64,000 bases of DNA, from assembly GCA_963759125.1 (NCBI GenBank), contig CAVWXN010000012.1, positions 93,520 to 157,519 on the forward strand, written 5' to 3'. The notes below the pieces were generated by a model, which made no database searches, was not told the origin of the DNA, and saw only the letters and a program-made list of their open reading frames with translations. The position numbers and the translations under genes are program-made. Source of the stretch: JABDQA01 sp963759125 (GTDB lineage Bacteria > Desulfobacterota > Desulfobulbia > Desulfobulbales > Desulfocapsaceae). This document shows positions 38,187 through 45,877 of the stretch, piece after piece. The first letter of the stretch is position 1. Every line of letters starts with the position of its first letter.

Positions 38187-39062
38187 ATGTTAAGACGCCT
38201 TCTAATCTTCCTTTTCTATGGTCTGTTCACCCTGGTTGTCGTGGTCGTCTGCCTGGTGTTGCTGTTTCCCCGGGATAAGTTTCTCGGCTGGGCCTCGTCT
38301 TACCTCGAACAGAAAATACCCGGCGTCGAAGTTTCCATGGGCGATATAAAATATGTGCACCCTCTCAAATTGCGGCTCTATGAATTGTCTCTAGCTGATG
38401 ATCAGAAAGAGTGGGAGCTTCCCGTCGACACGCTGCTGGTGTCGGTCGAACCGCGCTTTCCGATCGATCATATCGGCGTCGTAGGCGTGCTCTTCGGCGG
38501 AGACCTGCGTTTCGACCTGGGACTGGACTCAAATAAAAGGCTGGAACTGCGGCACCTGCAGGTTTCGGAATTCCTGCTCACCGAGCTGAAGTTGATCGAG
38601 CAGACCATGGCTCGTCCCGTCCAGGGGATCGCCTCCCTTTCTGGCCGGGCCACGCTCGATCCCCGCCGGCCGAGCGATCTGCGATTCATCGGCAGCCTGC
38701 AGATTAGAGAGTTTGTCGCCCCTCTCAAAAGGCCTGTGCTGGACGAGACCGAGGTACGCTTCGACCTGGTGAGTGCCGATATCGTCATCAATGGCCCGGT
38801 GGTTGACTTTACCGGCGGCAGCGCAGCCGGCCCCCTGTTTGCAGGTGGCTTCTCGGGACAAATTTACGGTGCTTCTCCGCTGGGTCGGAGCCGGCTCGAT
38901 TTTCGCGGCGACCTCACTCCGCAGCCGCCATTGCTGGAAAAACATCCCACCCTTGCCGAACCGCTCAGGGCCTACTTCAATCGTTACGGCAGAGAGTATA
39001 TCCCTTACCGAATCGAGGGAACCTTTGCCGAGCCCCTCTTCAGTTTCGATAACCTTGACTGA
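38187..39062 (+). CDS. gspN: Type II secretion system protein GspN
   Basis: 291 residues. A TM anchor (residues 1-25, MLRRLLIFLFYGLFTLVVVV) precedes a periplasmic domain related to AsmA/GspN proteins of deltaproteobacterial T2SS, with LLVSVEPRFP and the C-terminal GGSAAGPLFAGGFSGQIYG. ATG 38187 is tentative; a TTG at 38172 is also possible and neither has a clear Shine-Dalgarno. GspE follows 12 bp later. GspN's precise function is not established; other T2SS genes are outside the window. Confidence 0.75.
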   Translation: MLRRLLIFLFYGLFTLVVVVVCLVLLFPRDKFLGWASSYLEQKIPGVEVSMGDIKYVHPLKLRLYELSLADDQKEWELPVDTLLVSVEPRFPIDHIGVVGVLFGGDLRFDLGLDSNKRLELRHLQVSEFLLTELKLIEQTMARPVQGIASLSGRATLDPRRPSDLRFIGSLQIREFVAPLKRPVLDETEVRFDLVSADIVINGPVVDFTGGSAAGPLFAGGFSGQIYGASPLGRSRLDFRGDLTPQPPLLEKHPTLAEPLRAYFNRYGREYIPYRIEGTFAEPLFSFDNLD

Positions 39063-39074
39063 GACGGAGGCCCT

Positions 39075-40763
39075 TTGAGCGACGCACTGGACATATTGCT
39101 GCTGGAGAAAAGCGCACTCACTGCTGAGGATCTGCAGCGGGCTCGCAGCGTCGCCGCCCAGAAAGATCTCAGTCTGGGCAAGGCGTTGTTGCAGCGCAAG
39201 GCAATTGCCGAGCTGGAGCTGCTCGAACTGCTGGCTGACTATTTCGGTCTTGAACTGATCAAGGCCCTTTCCCAGGGGACGGAAATCGATTTTACCGCCC
39301 GCCTGCCCATCGGTTTTCTAAAGAAGAATCTGCTGGTTCCGGTGCGTCTCGAAGGCGAACCCTGCATCGCCGTCAACGACCCCTTCGAATTTCAGGCCCT
39401 GGATGAGATCAGCAGGATTCTGGGGATCCCCGGCTGCCGGGTGGTGCTGAGTCCGGCCAGCGAGATCATCCGAACCATCAATTCCGCTTACGATCTGGTG
39501 CAGGGAAGTGCCGAACAGGTGATCCAGGACATCGACGACGAAGATGCCGACCTGCTCTTTTCGAAGATAGAAGCAGTCGAAGATCTGCTCGACGATACCA
39601 GTGATTCGCCGGTCATACGGCTGGTCAACCTGATGCTCTCCCAGGCGGTGCGCGGCAATATTTCGGATATCCATATCGAACCCCAGCAGACCAGTGTCAA
39701 GATCCGCCAGCGGCTCGACGGGGTGCTCTACGATATGTTTACGCCTCCCAAACACGTGCAGTCAGCCCTGATCTCCAGGATCAAGCTGATGGCCAGGATG
39801 AATATCGCTGAAAAACGGCTGCCCCAGGACGGCCGCATCGAAATCAAGGTGGGCAACAAGGACATCGACATCAGGGTCTCGACCCTGCCCACCGCCTTTG
39901 GCGAGCGGGTGGTGCTGCGCCTCCTCGACAAATCGACGATCAGGCTGTCGTTGACCGATCTGGGCATGTCGGCCGAGCGGCTCGAGTTGTTCTCGAAGTT
40001 GATCCGCTCTCCCAACGGCATCGTCCTGGTGACCGGCCCCACCGGATCGGGCAAAACGACGACGCTATATGCGGCGCTGTCGGAAATCAATACCACCGAC
40101 ATCAATATCATTACGGTGGAGGATCCCATCGAATACCGGCTCCCCGGTGTCGGTCAGGTGCAGGTCAACCCCAAGATAGAGCTGACCTTTGCCTCGGGAC
40201 TGCGCTCCATCGTCCGCCAGGATCCCGATGTCATCCTGATCGGCGAGATACGGGATCTGGAGACCGCGGAAATCGCCATCCAGTCAGCCCTCACCGGGCA
40301 TCTGGTGTTCTCCACCCTGCACACCAACGATGCCCCGAGCACCGTTACCAGGCTGCGTGATATGGGGCTGGAACCTTTTCTGATCGGTTCGTCGGTCAAT
40401 GCAATACTGGCCCAGCGGCTGGTCAGGGTGATCTGCGCTGACTGCCGGGAGGAATATGGACCCTCGCCGGAAGAGCTGGTCCGCATCGGCTTGAGCGAGG
40501 ATCAGCTGCCGTACGGTACCCTCAGCCGGGGCCGGGGCTGCGACAAGTGTTTGGGCACCGGCTATCGGGGGCGAACCGGAATCCATGAATTGCTAATCCT
40601 CGACGAGGAGATGAAGAAGATGATCCTGCAGACCTCGGATGCCAACCAGCTGCGCAGCCAGGCCAATTCCCAGGGCATGAAGACCCTTATCCAGGACGGC
40701 GCCGACAAGGTGGTCAGAGGCATCACCACCGTCGAGGAAGTCTATCGCGTCGCCCAGTCTTAA
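39075..40763 (+). CDS. gspE: Type II secretion ATPase GspE
   Basis: 562 residues. The N-terminal MshEN/T2SSE domain (about 1-130) is followed by the ATPase core: Walker A GPTGSGKTTTLYAAL near 315, the Asp box FGERVVLRLLDK, Walker B region DPDVILIGEIRDLETAEIA, and HLVFSTLHTND. The zinc motif reads CADC then CDKC near 455-490, characteristic of GspE/PilB. TTG at 39075 is preferred because GGAGG lies 5 bp before it. The protein powers pseudopilus assembly on the inner membrane. Its operon with gspN is followed by a long palindrome. Confidence 0.93.
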   Translation: MSDALDILLLEKSALTAEDLQRARSVAAQKDLSLGKALLQRKAIAELELLELLADYFGLELIKALSQGTEIDFTARLPIGFLKKNLLVPVRLEGEPCIAVNDPFEFQALDEISRILGIPGCRVVLSPASEIIRTINSAYDLVQGSAEQVIQDIDDEDADLLFSKIEAVEDLLDDTSDSPVIRLVNLMLSQAVRGNISDIHIEPQQTSVKIRQRLDGVLYDMFTPPKHVQSALISRIKLMARMNIAEKRLPQDGRIEIKVGNKDIDIRVSTLPTAFGERVVLRLLDKSTIRLSLTDLGMSAERLELFSKLIRSPNGIVLVTGPTGSGKTTTLYAALSEINTTDINIITVEDPIEYRLPGVGQVQVNPKIELTFASGLRSIVRQDPDVILIGEIRDLETAEIAIQSALTGHLVFSTLHTNDAPSTVTRLRDMGLEPFLIGSSVNAILAQRLVRVICADCREEYGPSPEELVRIGLSEDQLPYGTLSRGRGCDKCLGTGYRGRTGIHELLILDEEMKKMILQTSDANQLRSQANSQGMKTLIQDGADKVVRGITTVEEVYRVAQS

Positions 40764-40765
40764 CC

Positions 40766-40828
40766 GGGGACACAATACCCAAGGTGTCCCTCTCAATTAA
40801 TTAGGGACACCTTGGGTATTGTGTCCCC
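40766..40828. repeat. REP-like paired palindrome, copy 3 (26-bp perfect arms)
   Basis: Arms 40766-40791 and 40803-40828 are a perfect 26-bp inverted repeat (starting GGGGACACAATACCC) with an 11-base AT-rich loop. It lies between the stops of the convergent gspE and LysR genes and is a plausible bidirectional terminator. Confidence 0.85.
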
Positions 40829-40832
40829 CTTA

Positions 40833-41711
40833 TTACTTCAGCAGAAAATCCTTGAACACCCGGTAGTGGTGCGGCAGGGTCCGCTTTTTCGGGGTTACCA
40901 CAAAGAAGGTGCGCTTCATCGACAAACCATCGACCTCTATGATTTTGACCGTCCCGTGGGAAAGCTCGTCGCTGAGCGCGGTTTTGGAAATGAAGGCGAT
41001 CCCCAGCCCCGTCTTGACCGCCTCCTTGATGGCGGTGCTCGAACCAAGTGTCGCTCGGATCTTCAGATAGGCTTGATCTATGCCAATCCTGTTCAGATGC
41101 TGTTCGACGGTTTTGCCGGTGCCGGATCCCCGCTCCCTGACCAGAAAATCACGGTTCATCAGATCTGCGGCGTCAATGGTCGAGGGGATGTTGGCATCTG
41201 CTGCGGCTGCCAGGACCAGTTCATCGCCTTCGAAGGGGGTGAAGTCCAGGTTGGCAGAGGGCAGCTCCGCCCCGACGACTCCGAGATAAATTTTATGGGC
41301 GGAGATATCGTCGGTAATCCGACCGGAATCCTTGATCAGGATCTCAAAGGAAACTTCGGGGTAGCGGCCGTTGAACTCGGCGGCCAGCTGGGGCAGCAGA
41401 TACTCGCCGGGGATCGTACTGGCGCCGATGACCAGCTCTCCGGAGACTGTCTTGGCAGCAGAGGCGAGGGTGGTTTCGAGTTTGTGCAGTTCATCGAGGA
41501 TCTCCACTGCCCGGGGGTAGAGCAGTTCGGCTTCGGGGGTGGGGGAGATCGAGCGGCCGAGCCGGTCGAACAGTTTGCAGCCCAGTCGATCCTCGAGGTT
41601 CTTCATGTGCTCGCTGATGGTCGGCTGGCTGGTGAACAGCTCTTCGGCAGCCTTGGTGAAGCTTTTCGTCCGGTAAACGGCGGTGAAGATCTGCAGATGT
41701 CTGGTTTCCAT
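40833..41711 (-). CDS. LysR-type transcriptional regulator
   Basis: 292 residues. The N-terminal helix-turn-helix shows FTAVYRTKSFTKAAEELFTS and QPTISEHMKNLEDRLG, and the C-terminal effector domain contains SGELVIGASTIPGEYLLPQL. CysB-like features are seen, but the inducer is unknown. ATG 41711 follows CGGAG; the frame is open a further 17 codons upstream. It is not adjacent to a clear target gene; a REP-rich gap lies upstream. Confidence 0.9.
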   Translation of the reverse strand: METRHLQIFTAVYRTKSFTKAAEELFTSQPTISEHMKNLEDRLGCKLFDRLGRSISPTPEAELLYPRAVEILDELHKLETTLASAAKTVSGELVIGASTIPGEYLLPQLAAEFNGRYPEVSFEILIKDSGRITDDISAHKIYLGVVGAELPSANLDFTPFEGDELVLAAAADANIPSTIDAADLMNRDFLVRERGSGTGKTVEQHLNRIGIDQAYLKIRATLGSSTAIKEAVKTGLGIAFISKTALSDELSHGTVKIIEVDGLSMKRTFFVVTPKKRTLPHHYRVFKDFLLK

Positions 41712-41781
41712 GGGAGACTCCGGGGGATAGAAAATATCAATAAGTGATATGGAGAAAACCAATATAACATCAAATCAGAAA

Positions 41782-41830
41782 GGGGACACGATAAGAGCGA
41801 CAAGGGGACACAATTTTTTTATTGTGTCCC
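41782..41830. repeat. REP-like palindromes, copy 4
   Basis: A half unit GGGGACACG at 41782 precedes a perfect palindrome 41805-41830 with arms GGGACACAAT and ATTGTGTCCC around a T6 loop. Confidence 0.7.
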
Positions 41831-41836
41831 GCATAT

Positions 41837-41872
41837 AAAAAGGGACAGCCGCTTAGGCGACCATCCCTTTTT
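41837..41872. terminator. Terminator-like hairpin with A and T flanks
   Basis: AAAAAGGGA and TCCCTTTTT enclose an inner GCC/GGC stem. Symmetric T flanks would let it stop transcription in both directions. Confidence 0.5.
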
Positions 41873-41906
41873 ACTTGGAAATTTTTAAAACAAATAAAAG
41901 TGAGGA

Positions 41907-42009
41907 TTTTGGCTCAAGATCAAGGCGCGGGCGAAAAAATTACCGGAGGTATATGGATCAATATTCCGAGGATAATTTTTTCGTCCGCAACGCAGAGATT
42001 GAGCCAAAA
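41907..42009. repeat. Hairpin element, copy 2 (103 bp)
   Basis: Perfect terminal inverted repeats TTTTGGCTCAA (41907) and TTGAGCCAAAA (to 42009). Inner arms GCGGGCGAAAAAATTA and TAATTTTTTCGTCCGC nearly pair. The centre ACCGGAGGTATATGG is like copy 1, but the inner arm bases differ while staying complementary. It starts 8 bp past the OmpA-like gene stop on the - strand, as copy 1 does for its gene. Confidence 0.75.
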
Positions 42010-42016
42010 AACAATT

Positions 42017-43099
42017 TTAATTGTCGATGAGGATACCCTGCACCCTCCTATTCTGCGCCCGGCCTGCAGAACTGTCGTTGCTGGTGACCGGATCGTCAAA
42101 GCCGAAGCCATTCAGGGTGATGCGGCCCGGATCGATTCCTTCCTTGGTGACCAGGTAATCCCGTACCGCTGAAGCTCTTTTATGGGAGAGCTTGATGTTG
42201 TATTCCCTGGTTCCCACGTTGTCGGTGTGGCCGGCCAGCACGATCCGCGCCTCGGGGTGGCTGCGCATGTACTCGGCGACCTTGGCAATCACTGCAAAGT
42301 ACTGGGACTTGACCTCGAATTTGTCGAAATCAAATAAGATGTTCTCCCATTCCTGACCCATCTTGACTTCCTTGCCGCCCGTGGGGGCCTCATCGGAGAT
42401 GTCGAACAGGGCTCCGGTCATCCACTCGGGGTTGCCAAGCAGATCGGCAAAACTGACCATATAGGAACAGTCGTTGACATTGGCGATTTTCTGCAGCTGT
42501 TTCAGTCCTTTATTCTCGGCTCCTGCATCCAGCACCGCGAAACAGACGTCGTACTCGGCGGCCAGCTCGGCGGCAATCAAGGAAGGAGTTTTATAACGGT
42601 CCATCGGGGTGTACTGGGCATCGGTAAACAAAAAGACCACCGTTCTGCCCTCGAGCGTCGGCAGCACCGTGTGGAGTTCATTGAGACCCTGCTGCAGCAG
42701 GGTGGGGCCTTTGGGGTCTCTCGGCATCTTGTCCAGTGTCCGATGGAACTTCTGCTTGTCGTAGGTCTGCATGGGGTAATAGACAGTCAGGTTATCGGTG
42801 CCGTGACCGGGGGTGAACGAGTAGATGCCTGCCATCCAGTTCATATCCGGCAGGGTGGCATTCTTATCCCTGAGAATCTTGCGCTCCGCCTCCAGCTTGG
42901 TGCTGCCCGTATCGAGAAACTGGCTGCCCATCGACTCGGAACGGTCGTAGAGAACGATGAAGTTGTCGGCAGTCCGGGCCATATAGACGGGTGAGCCGCC
43001 CCAGCTATATTCAACGGTTTCATGTTGCGCTGCCGACAGGAATGAAACTCCGCATACGAGCAGGCAGATCATTGTGAACAGAAACGATTTCAAATACAT
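42017..43099 (-). CDS. OmpA-family protein with N-terminal von Willebrand factor-like domain
   Basis: 360 residues. A Sec signal peptide (residues 1-22) precedes a vWA-like domain with the metal-site motif DRSESM near residue 53, then a C-terminal OmpA peptidoglycan-binding domain near 250-360 with GHTDNVGTREYNIKLSHKRA and GFGFDDPV. ATG 43099 follows GGGAGG and is preferred over the longer frame. The family binds peptidoglycan; the vWA-like domain may bind another protein. The gene stands between REP-rich gaps. Confidence 0.88.
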   Translation of the reverse strand: MYLKSFLFTMICLLVCGVSFLSAAQHETVEYSWGGSPVYMARTADNFIVLYDRSESMGSQFLDTGSTKLEAERKILRDKNATLPDMNWMAGIYSFTPGHGTDNLTVYYPMQTYDKQKFHRTLDKMPRDPKGPTLLQQGLNELHTVLPTLEGRTVVFLFTDAQYTPMDRYKTPSLIAAELAAEYDVCFAVLDAGAENKGLKQLQKIANVNDCSYMVSFADLLGNPEWMTGALFDISDEAPTGGKEVKMGQEWENILFDFDKFEVKSQYFAVIAKVAEYMRSHPEARIVLAGHTDNVGTREYNIKLSHKRASAVRDYLVTKEGIDPGRITLNGFGFDDPVTSNDSSAGRAQNRRVQGILIDN

Positions 43100-43230
43100 A
43101 ACAACCTCCCTCAAGGTGACTGCAGGAAAAAGAGACTCTTCGGCACCTGCCGATGGTTTCCACAAATATCTTTTTAATTTTACACATAATTTCCGTTTTT
43201 ACAAATATTTCATAAGAATTAAGGTGATGA

Positions 43231-43350
43231 GGGGACACAATACCCATCGTGTCCCAATTTCCAGAAAACCCCGAAAGGATACACAAATCATATTTGGGGA
43301 CACGATGGGTATTGTGTCCCCTTTTTCCGGTAAATTAAGTATTGTGTCCC
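43231..43350. repeat. REP-like paired palindrome, copy 5, in the 5' region of the CCG protein gene
   Basis: Units 43231-43255 and 43297-43321 form a perfect 25-bp inverted repeat (starting GGGGACACAATACCC) with a 41-base loop. A half unit GTATTGTGTCCC follows at 43339-43350 and stops only 5 bp before the chosen ATG at 43356. Confidence 0.8.
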
Positions 43351-43355
43351 TCTGC

Positions 43356-44453
43356 ATGGACCAATTGACACCACTGGATAAGGCGCTTGCCACGGTTATC
43401 GAAGACTGCACCGAATGCGGCGGCTGTGTGAGGCAGTGTGCGTTTCTGCGGCGCTACGATAATCCGCTGGTATTGGCACAACAGTACCAGGCCGGCTCCC
43501 TCGCCCCCGAGGTCATTTACTCGTGCAGCCTCTGTCGGCTGTGCGATGTGCACTGCCCCGAGGCCCTTAACATCTCGGAAATGCTCTGGCTCATGCGCTG
43601 CCGACTGGTTGAAGAGGGCAGGGGCCCGCTGCGCCAGCACCGGCGCATCCTGAGCTACGAAAAAATCGGTCTGTCCCCCTGGTTTCAGCTCAGCGCTATT
43701 CCTGAAAACTCCACTGCTGTCTTCTTTCCCGGCTGCGCCCTGGCTGGAATCATGCCTGGCCAGGTCCGGAAACTATTTGAGCTGCTCAACACCAGAATCG
43801 ACCGTCTGGGCATCGTCCTGAGCTGCTGTGCCAAGCCGTCCCACGACCTCGGCCGGGCCGACTTCTTTGCGCGGACCTTCAATGCTCAGATCGACGAGTG
43901 GCAGGAACGGGGAATCACCACGGTGATTACTGCCTGCCCCAGCTGCCACCAGATCTTCACCAGGTACGGGGAGGGGATGAAGGTGAAAACCATCTACCAG
44001 ATCCTGGATGTTCAGGAGCCTGGGCAGAGGGGCGAAACCGGCGAAGAACTCTGCATCCACGATCCCTGCTCCACCAGATTCGATGCGGAGGTGCATCAGA
44101 GTGTCAGGGCCATTGCCGCAAGCCTCGGACTCAAAGTCGGCGACCTGAAGCATCAGCGCAAACGGACACTGTGCTGTGGGGAAGGTGGTTCGGCCTGTTT
44201 CGTGGCGCCGGATATCACCGATCAGTGGGCAGAGAAACGGGCCGAGCAGGCCGCTGGGCGACCGGTGCTCACCTATTGCGCCGGCTGCGTCCACTTCCTC
44301 TCAGGGAAAATGACCACCATCCACCTGGTGGACCTGATGCTCGATCCTGAACAGGCATTGGCTGGTAAAGCTCCGGCCACCAGGTGGCCTTTTACCTACC
44401 TCAACCGGCTGCTGCTGAAATTCAAATTGAGGCGGGGACACGATAAGAAGTAA
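43356..44453 (+). CDS. (Fe-S)-binding CCG-domain protein (HdrD/GlpC-like)
   Basis: 365 residues. Two [4Fe-4S] motifs CTECGGCVRQC and CSLCRLCDVHC are followed by CCG (Cys-rich) domains, with FFPGCALAG, LSCCAKPSHDLG, CPSCHQIF, DPCSTRFD, LCCGEGG and CAGCVHF. Such proteins pass electrons between a donor and a quinone or heterodisulfide-type partner. ATG 43356 begins the first Fe-S domain; the frame is open back to 43074 through REP sequence, which is not expected to be translated. The last residues RRGHDKK and the stop are encoded by the REP copy at 44434. Confidence 0.85.
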   Translation: MDQLTPLDKALATVIEDCTECGGCVRQCAFLRRYDNPLVLAQQYQAGSLAPEVIYSCSLCRLCDVHCPEALNISEMLWLMRCRLVEEGRGPLRQHRRILSYEKIGLSPWFQLSAIPENSTAVFFPGCALAGIMPGQVRKLFELLNTRIDRLGIVLSCCAKPSHDLGRADFFARTFNAQIDEWQERGITTVITACPSCHQIFTRYGEGMKVKTIYQILDVQEPGQRGETGEELCIHDPCSTRFDAEVHQSVRAIAASLGLKVGDLKHQRKRTLCCGEGGSACFVAPDITDQWAEKRAEQAAGRPVLTYCAGCVHFLSGKMTTIHLVDLMLDPEQALAGKAPATRWPFTYLNRLLLKFKLRRGHDKK

Positions 44454-44483
44454 GAGTGGGGACACAATGTATATTGTGTCTCC
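44434..44483. repeat. REP-like palindrome, copy 6, overlapping the end of the CCG protein gene
   Basis: A half unit GGGGACACGATAAG (44434-44447) encodes the tail of the upstream gene. A second unit 44458-44483 is palindromic: GGGGACACAAT with ATTGTGTCTCC around a short AT centre. Confidence 0.75.
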
Positions 44484-44547
44484 TTACATCAAAGGGTAAG
44501 GAGAATAACGAGAAAAGGTACACCTTAGCATGTGTCTCCTTAGAACA

Positions 44548-44739
44548 ATGGGAGAAGAAAAGTATAACAGAGATTTGCTCTTCAGGATAGCCGGGCTCCT
44601 CGGTGTCGGCCTGATCGGTCTAATTGTTATGGTCTGCGGCCTGGCGCTGGCCTTTGGCAGTTATCGGTTGAGCACGTTTCTCTTCGTTCCCGTGGTGGTC
44701 CTGCTGGTGATGATTAAAGTGGTGGCACGATCAAAATAG
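44548..44739 (+). CDS. Small hypothetical membrane protein
   Basis: 63 residues from ATG 44548 (an upstream in-frame ATG at 44530 lies in REP-like sequence and is less likely). Two TM helices: roughly residues 12-35 (RIAGLLGVGLIGLIVMVCGL) and 45-60. No similarity recognised. It follows the CCG protein by about 95 bp with a REP palindrome between, and could be a small membrane subunit, but no function can be assigned. Confidence 0.5.
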   Translation: MGEEKYNRDLLFRIAGLLGVGLIGLIVMVCGLALAFGSYRLSTFLFVPVVVLLVMIKVVARSK

Positions 44740-44786
44740 GAGTTACTCCTCGGTTTCGCTTGAGAAGTGATTCCCAGTCATGCTGG

Positions 44787-44821
44787 TTGACAATTTGTAC
44801 ACACGTTGTACAATTGTACAA
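44787..44821 (+). promoter_or_regulatory. Promoter and palindromic operator of the toxin-antitoxin pair
   Basis: A -35 box TTGACA (44787-44792) and a -10 box TACAAT (44809-44814) are separated by 16 bp. A perfect 16-bp palindrome TTGTACAATTGTACAA (44806-44821) covers the -10 box, and a further TTGTACA lies at 44794-44801. This is the expected layout for autorepression by an antitoxin. Confidence 0.75.
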
Positions 44822-44838
44822 TACAAAGGGAAGCACCC

Positions 44839-45231
44839 ATGGAAATCGTAATAGATACTTCAGCGATAATTGCTGTCATTGTCGATGAAGCTGAAAAGCA
44901 AAGGATAGTCGAGCTTACCAGAGGGAATGATCTTATTGGGCCTGGCTCCATTTCATGGGAAATCGGCAATGCTTTTTCAGCGATGTTCAAACAGAATAGG
45001 TTGGCATTGGATCAGGCAATTGAGGGTATGCAGATTTTTGAGTCAATCCCCATTCGTTATATACACCCTGACTTTAAAAAAGTTTTAGCGATCGCTAAAA
45101 ACGCCAACATCTATGCGTATGATGCATACTTCTTGGATTGCGCTATAAGGCATAAAGCGCCGCTGCTGTCTTTAGATCAGAAGCTCACAGCTTCAGCTGG
45201 TGACCTCGGTATCGAAGTAATGGAGGTTTAA
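44839..45231 (+). CDS. PIN-domain toxin (VapC-like)
   Basis: 130 residues. The N-terminal VIDTSAIIAVI has the first acidic metal ligand (Asp at about 5), followed by Glu-rich segments and the conserved YDAYFLDCAIRHKAPLLSLD with further acidic residues. PIN toxins cleave RNA. ATG 44839 follows AAAGGGAAG and is preferred over the longer frame. It lies directly before its likely antitoxin (45233) and downstream of an autoregulatory promoter. Confidence 0.85.
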   Translation: MEIVIDTSAIIAVIVDEAEKQRIVELTRGNDLIGPGSISWEIGNAFSAMFKQNRLALDQAIEGMQIFESIPIRYIHPDFKKVLAIAKNANIYAYDAYFLDCAIRHKAPLLSLDQKLTASAGDLGIEVMEV

Positions 45232-45232
45232 A

Positions 45233-45481
45233 ATGCAAGTATATTCATATTCGGAAGCAAGACAGAATCTATCAACGGTTCTCAAACAGGCTGAAAAAAA
45301 AGGGCAGGTAATTATCAAGCGTAAGGACGGATCCACTTTTGCCGTCACTCCCCAGAAAATTACTACTTCCCCCTTGGACGTCCCTTCGATAAAAGTGAAA
45401 ATTACAAAGGATGAGATAGTCGACATGGTAAGAAAAGGAAGAGAGAGACCTGGTGTGGAATTTGGGGTGAAAGAGGTTTAG
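45233..45481 (+). CDS. Type II toxin-antitoxin antitoxin, Phd/YefM type
   Basis: 82 residues, starting 2 bp after the toxin stop. The N-terminal part MQVYSYSEARQNLSTVLKQA is the YefM/Phd DNA-binding fold, while the C-terminal part is charged and probably binds and neutralises the PIN toxin. The order toxin then antitoxin is the reverse of the common VapBC layout. Confidence 0.82.
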   Translation: MQVYSYSEARQNLSTVLKQAEKKGQVIIKRKDGSTFAVTPQKITTSPLDVPSIKVKITKDEIVDMVRKGRERPGVEFGVKEV

Positions 45482-45496
45482 ATTATAGCTTTGACC

Positions 45497-45569
45497 GGGG
45501 ACACAATGCGGGGAAATAGGGGTCAGACCACGGTTTTACTTAAAAACCGTGGTCTGACCCCTATTTCCC
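45497..45569. repeat. REP-like copy 7 joined to a second-class 27-bp perfect hairpin
   Basis: GGGGACACAATGCG (45497-45510) abuts a perfect inverted repeat 45511-45537 and 45543-45569 with a 5-base loop ACTTA. The arms contain GGGGTCAGACCACGG, a different REP class. It lies 30 bp before the first lasso-cluster gene. Confidence 0.85.
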
Positions 45570-45598
45570 GGAATAAATCAGCACCAGGAGAATAGATA

Positions 45599-45877
45599 GT
45601 GAAAATTCCTTCCACGGCTAAGATTAGCATACCAGACGGGGTGCTAGTCCAGGAACTGCAGGGCGAATCAGTGCTGCTCAATGTCAATACCGAAAACTAC
45701 TATGGCCTGGATGAGGTGGGCACCCGGATGTGGGCGGTGCTCAGCGAGGCGCCATCGATCGGGCAGGCCGTCGATACCCTGCTGGAAGAATATGAAGTTG
45801 AGCGTGCCACCTTGGAAAGCGATGTCGATGCACTCCTCACCGAGCTGATTGAAAAGAAACTGATTGAACTCGGTTGA
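45599..45877 (+). CDS. PqqD-like lasso-peptide leader-binding protein (B1)
   Basis: 92 residues of the PqqD fold. In lasso clusters this RRE domain binds the precursor leader at its Y..P motif and delivers it to the B2 peptidase. The start is GTG 45599, supported by CAGGAG at about 45584-45589. The sequence shows ENYYGLDEVGTRMWAVL, typical of these chaperones. Its stop overlaps the B2 start (TGATG), so B1 and B2 are translationally coupled. It is the only core gene of the cluster that is undamaged. Confidence 0.85.
   Translation: MKIPSTAKISIPDGVLVQELQGESVLLNVNTENYYGLDEVGTRMWAVLSEAPSIGQAVDTLLEEYEVERATLESDVDALLTELIEKKLIELG

Larger units (their letters stand above)
41712..42016. other. Intergenic repeats between OmpA-like and LysR genes
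   Basis: Contains REP palindromes at 41782-41830, a terminator-like hairpin at 41837-41872 and the second hairpin element at 41907-42009. No gene. Confidence 0.6.

Noticed and set aside
40812..41747. A 311-residue + strand frame opposite the LysR gene
   Set aside because: The - strand carries a full LysR HTH and effector domain; the + strand frame starts inside a REP unit.
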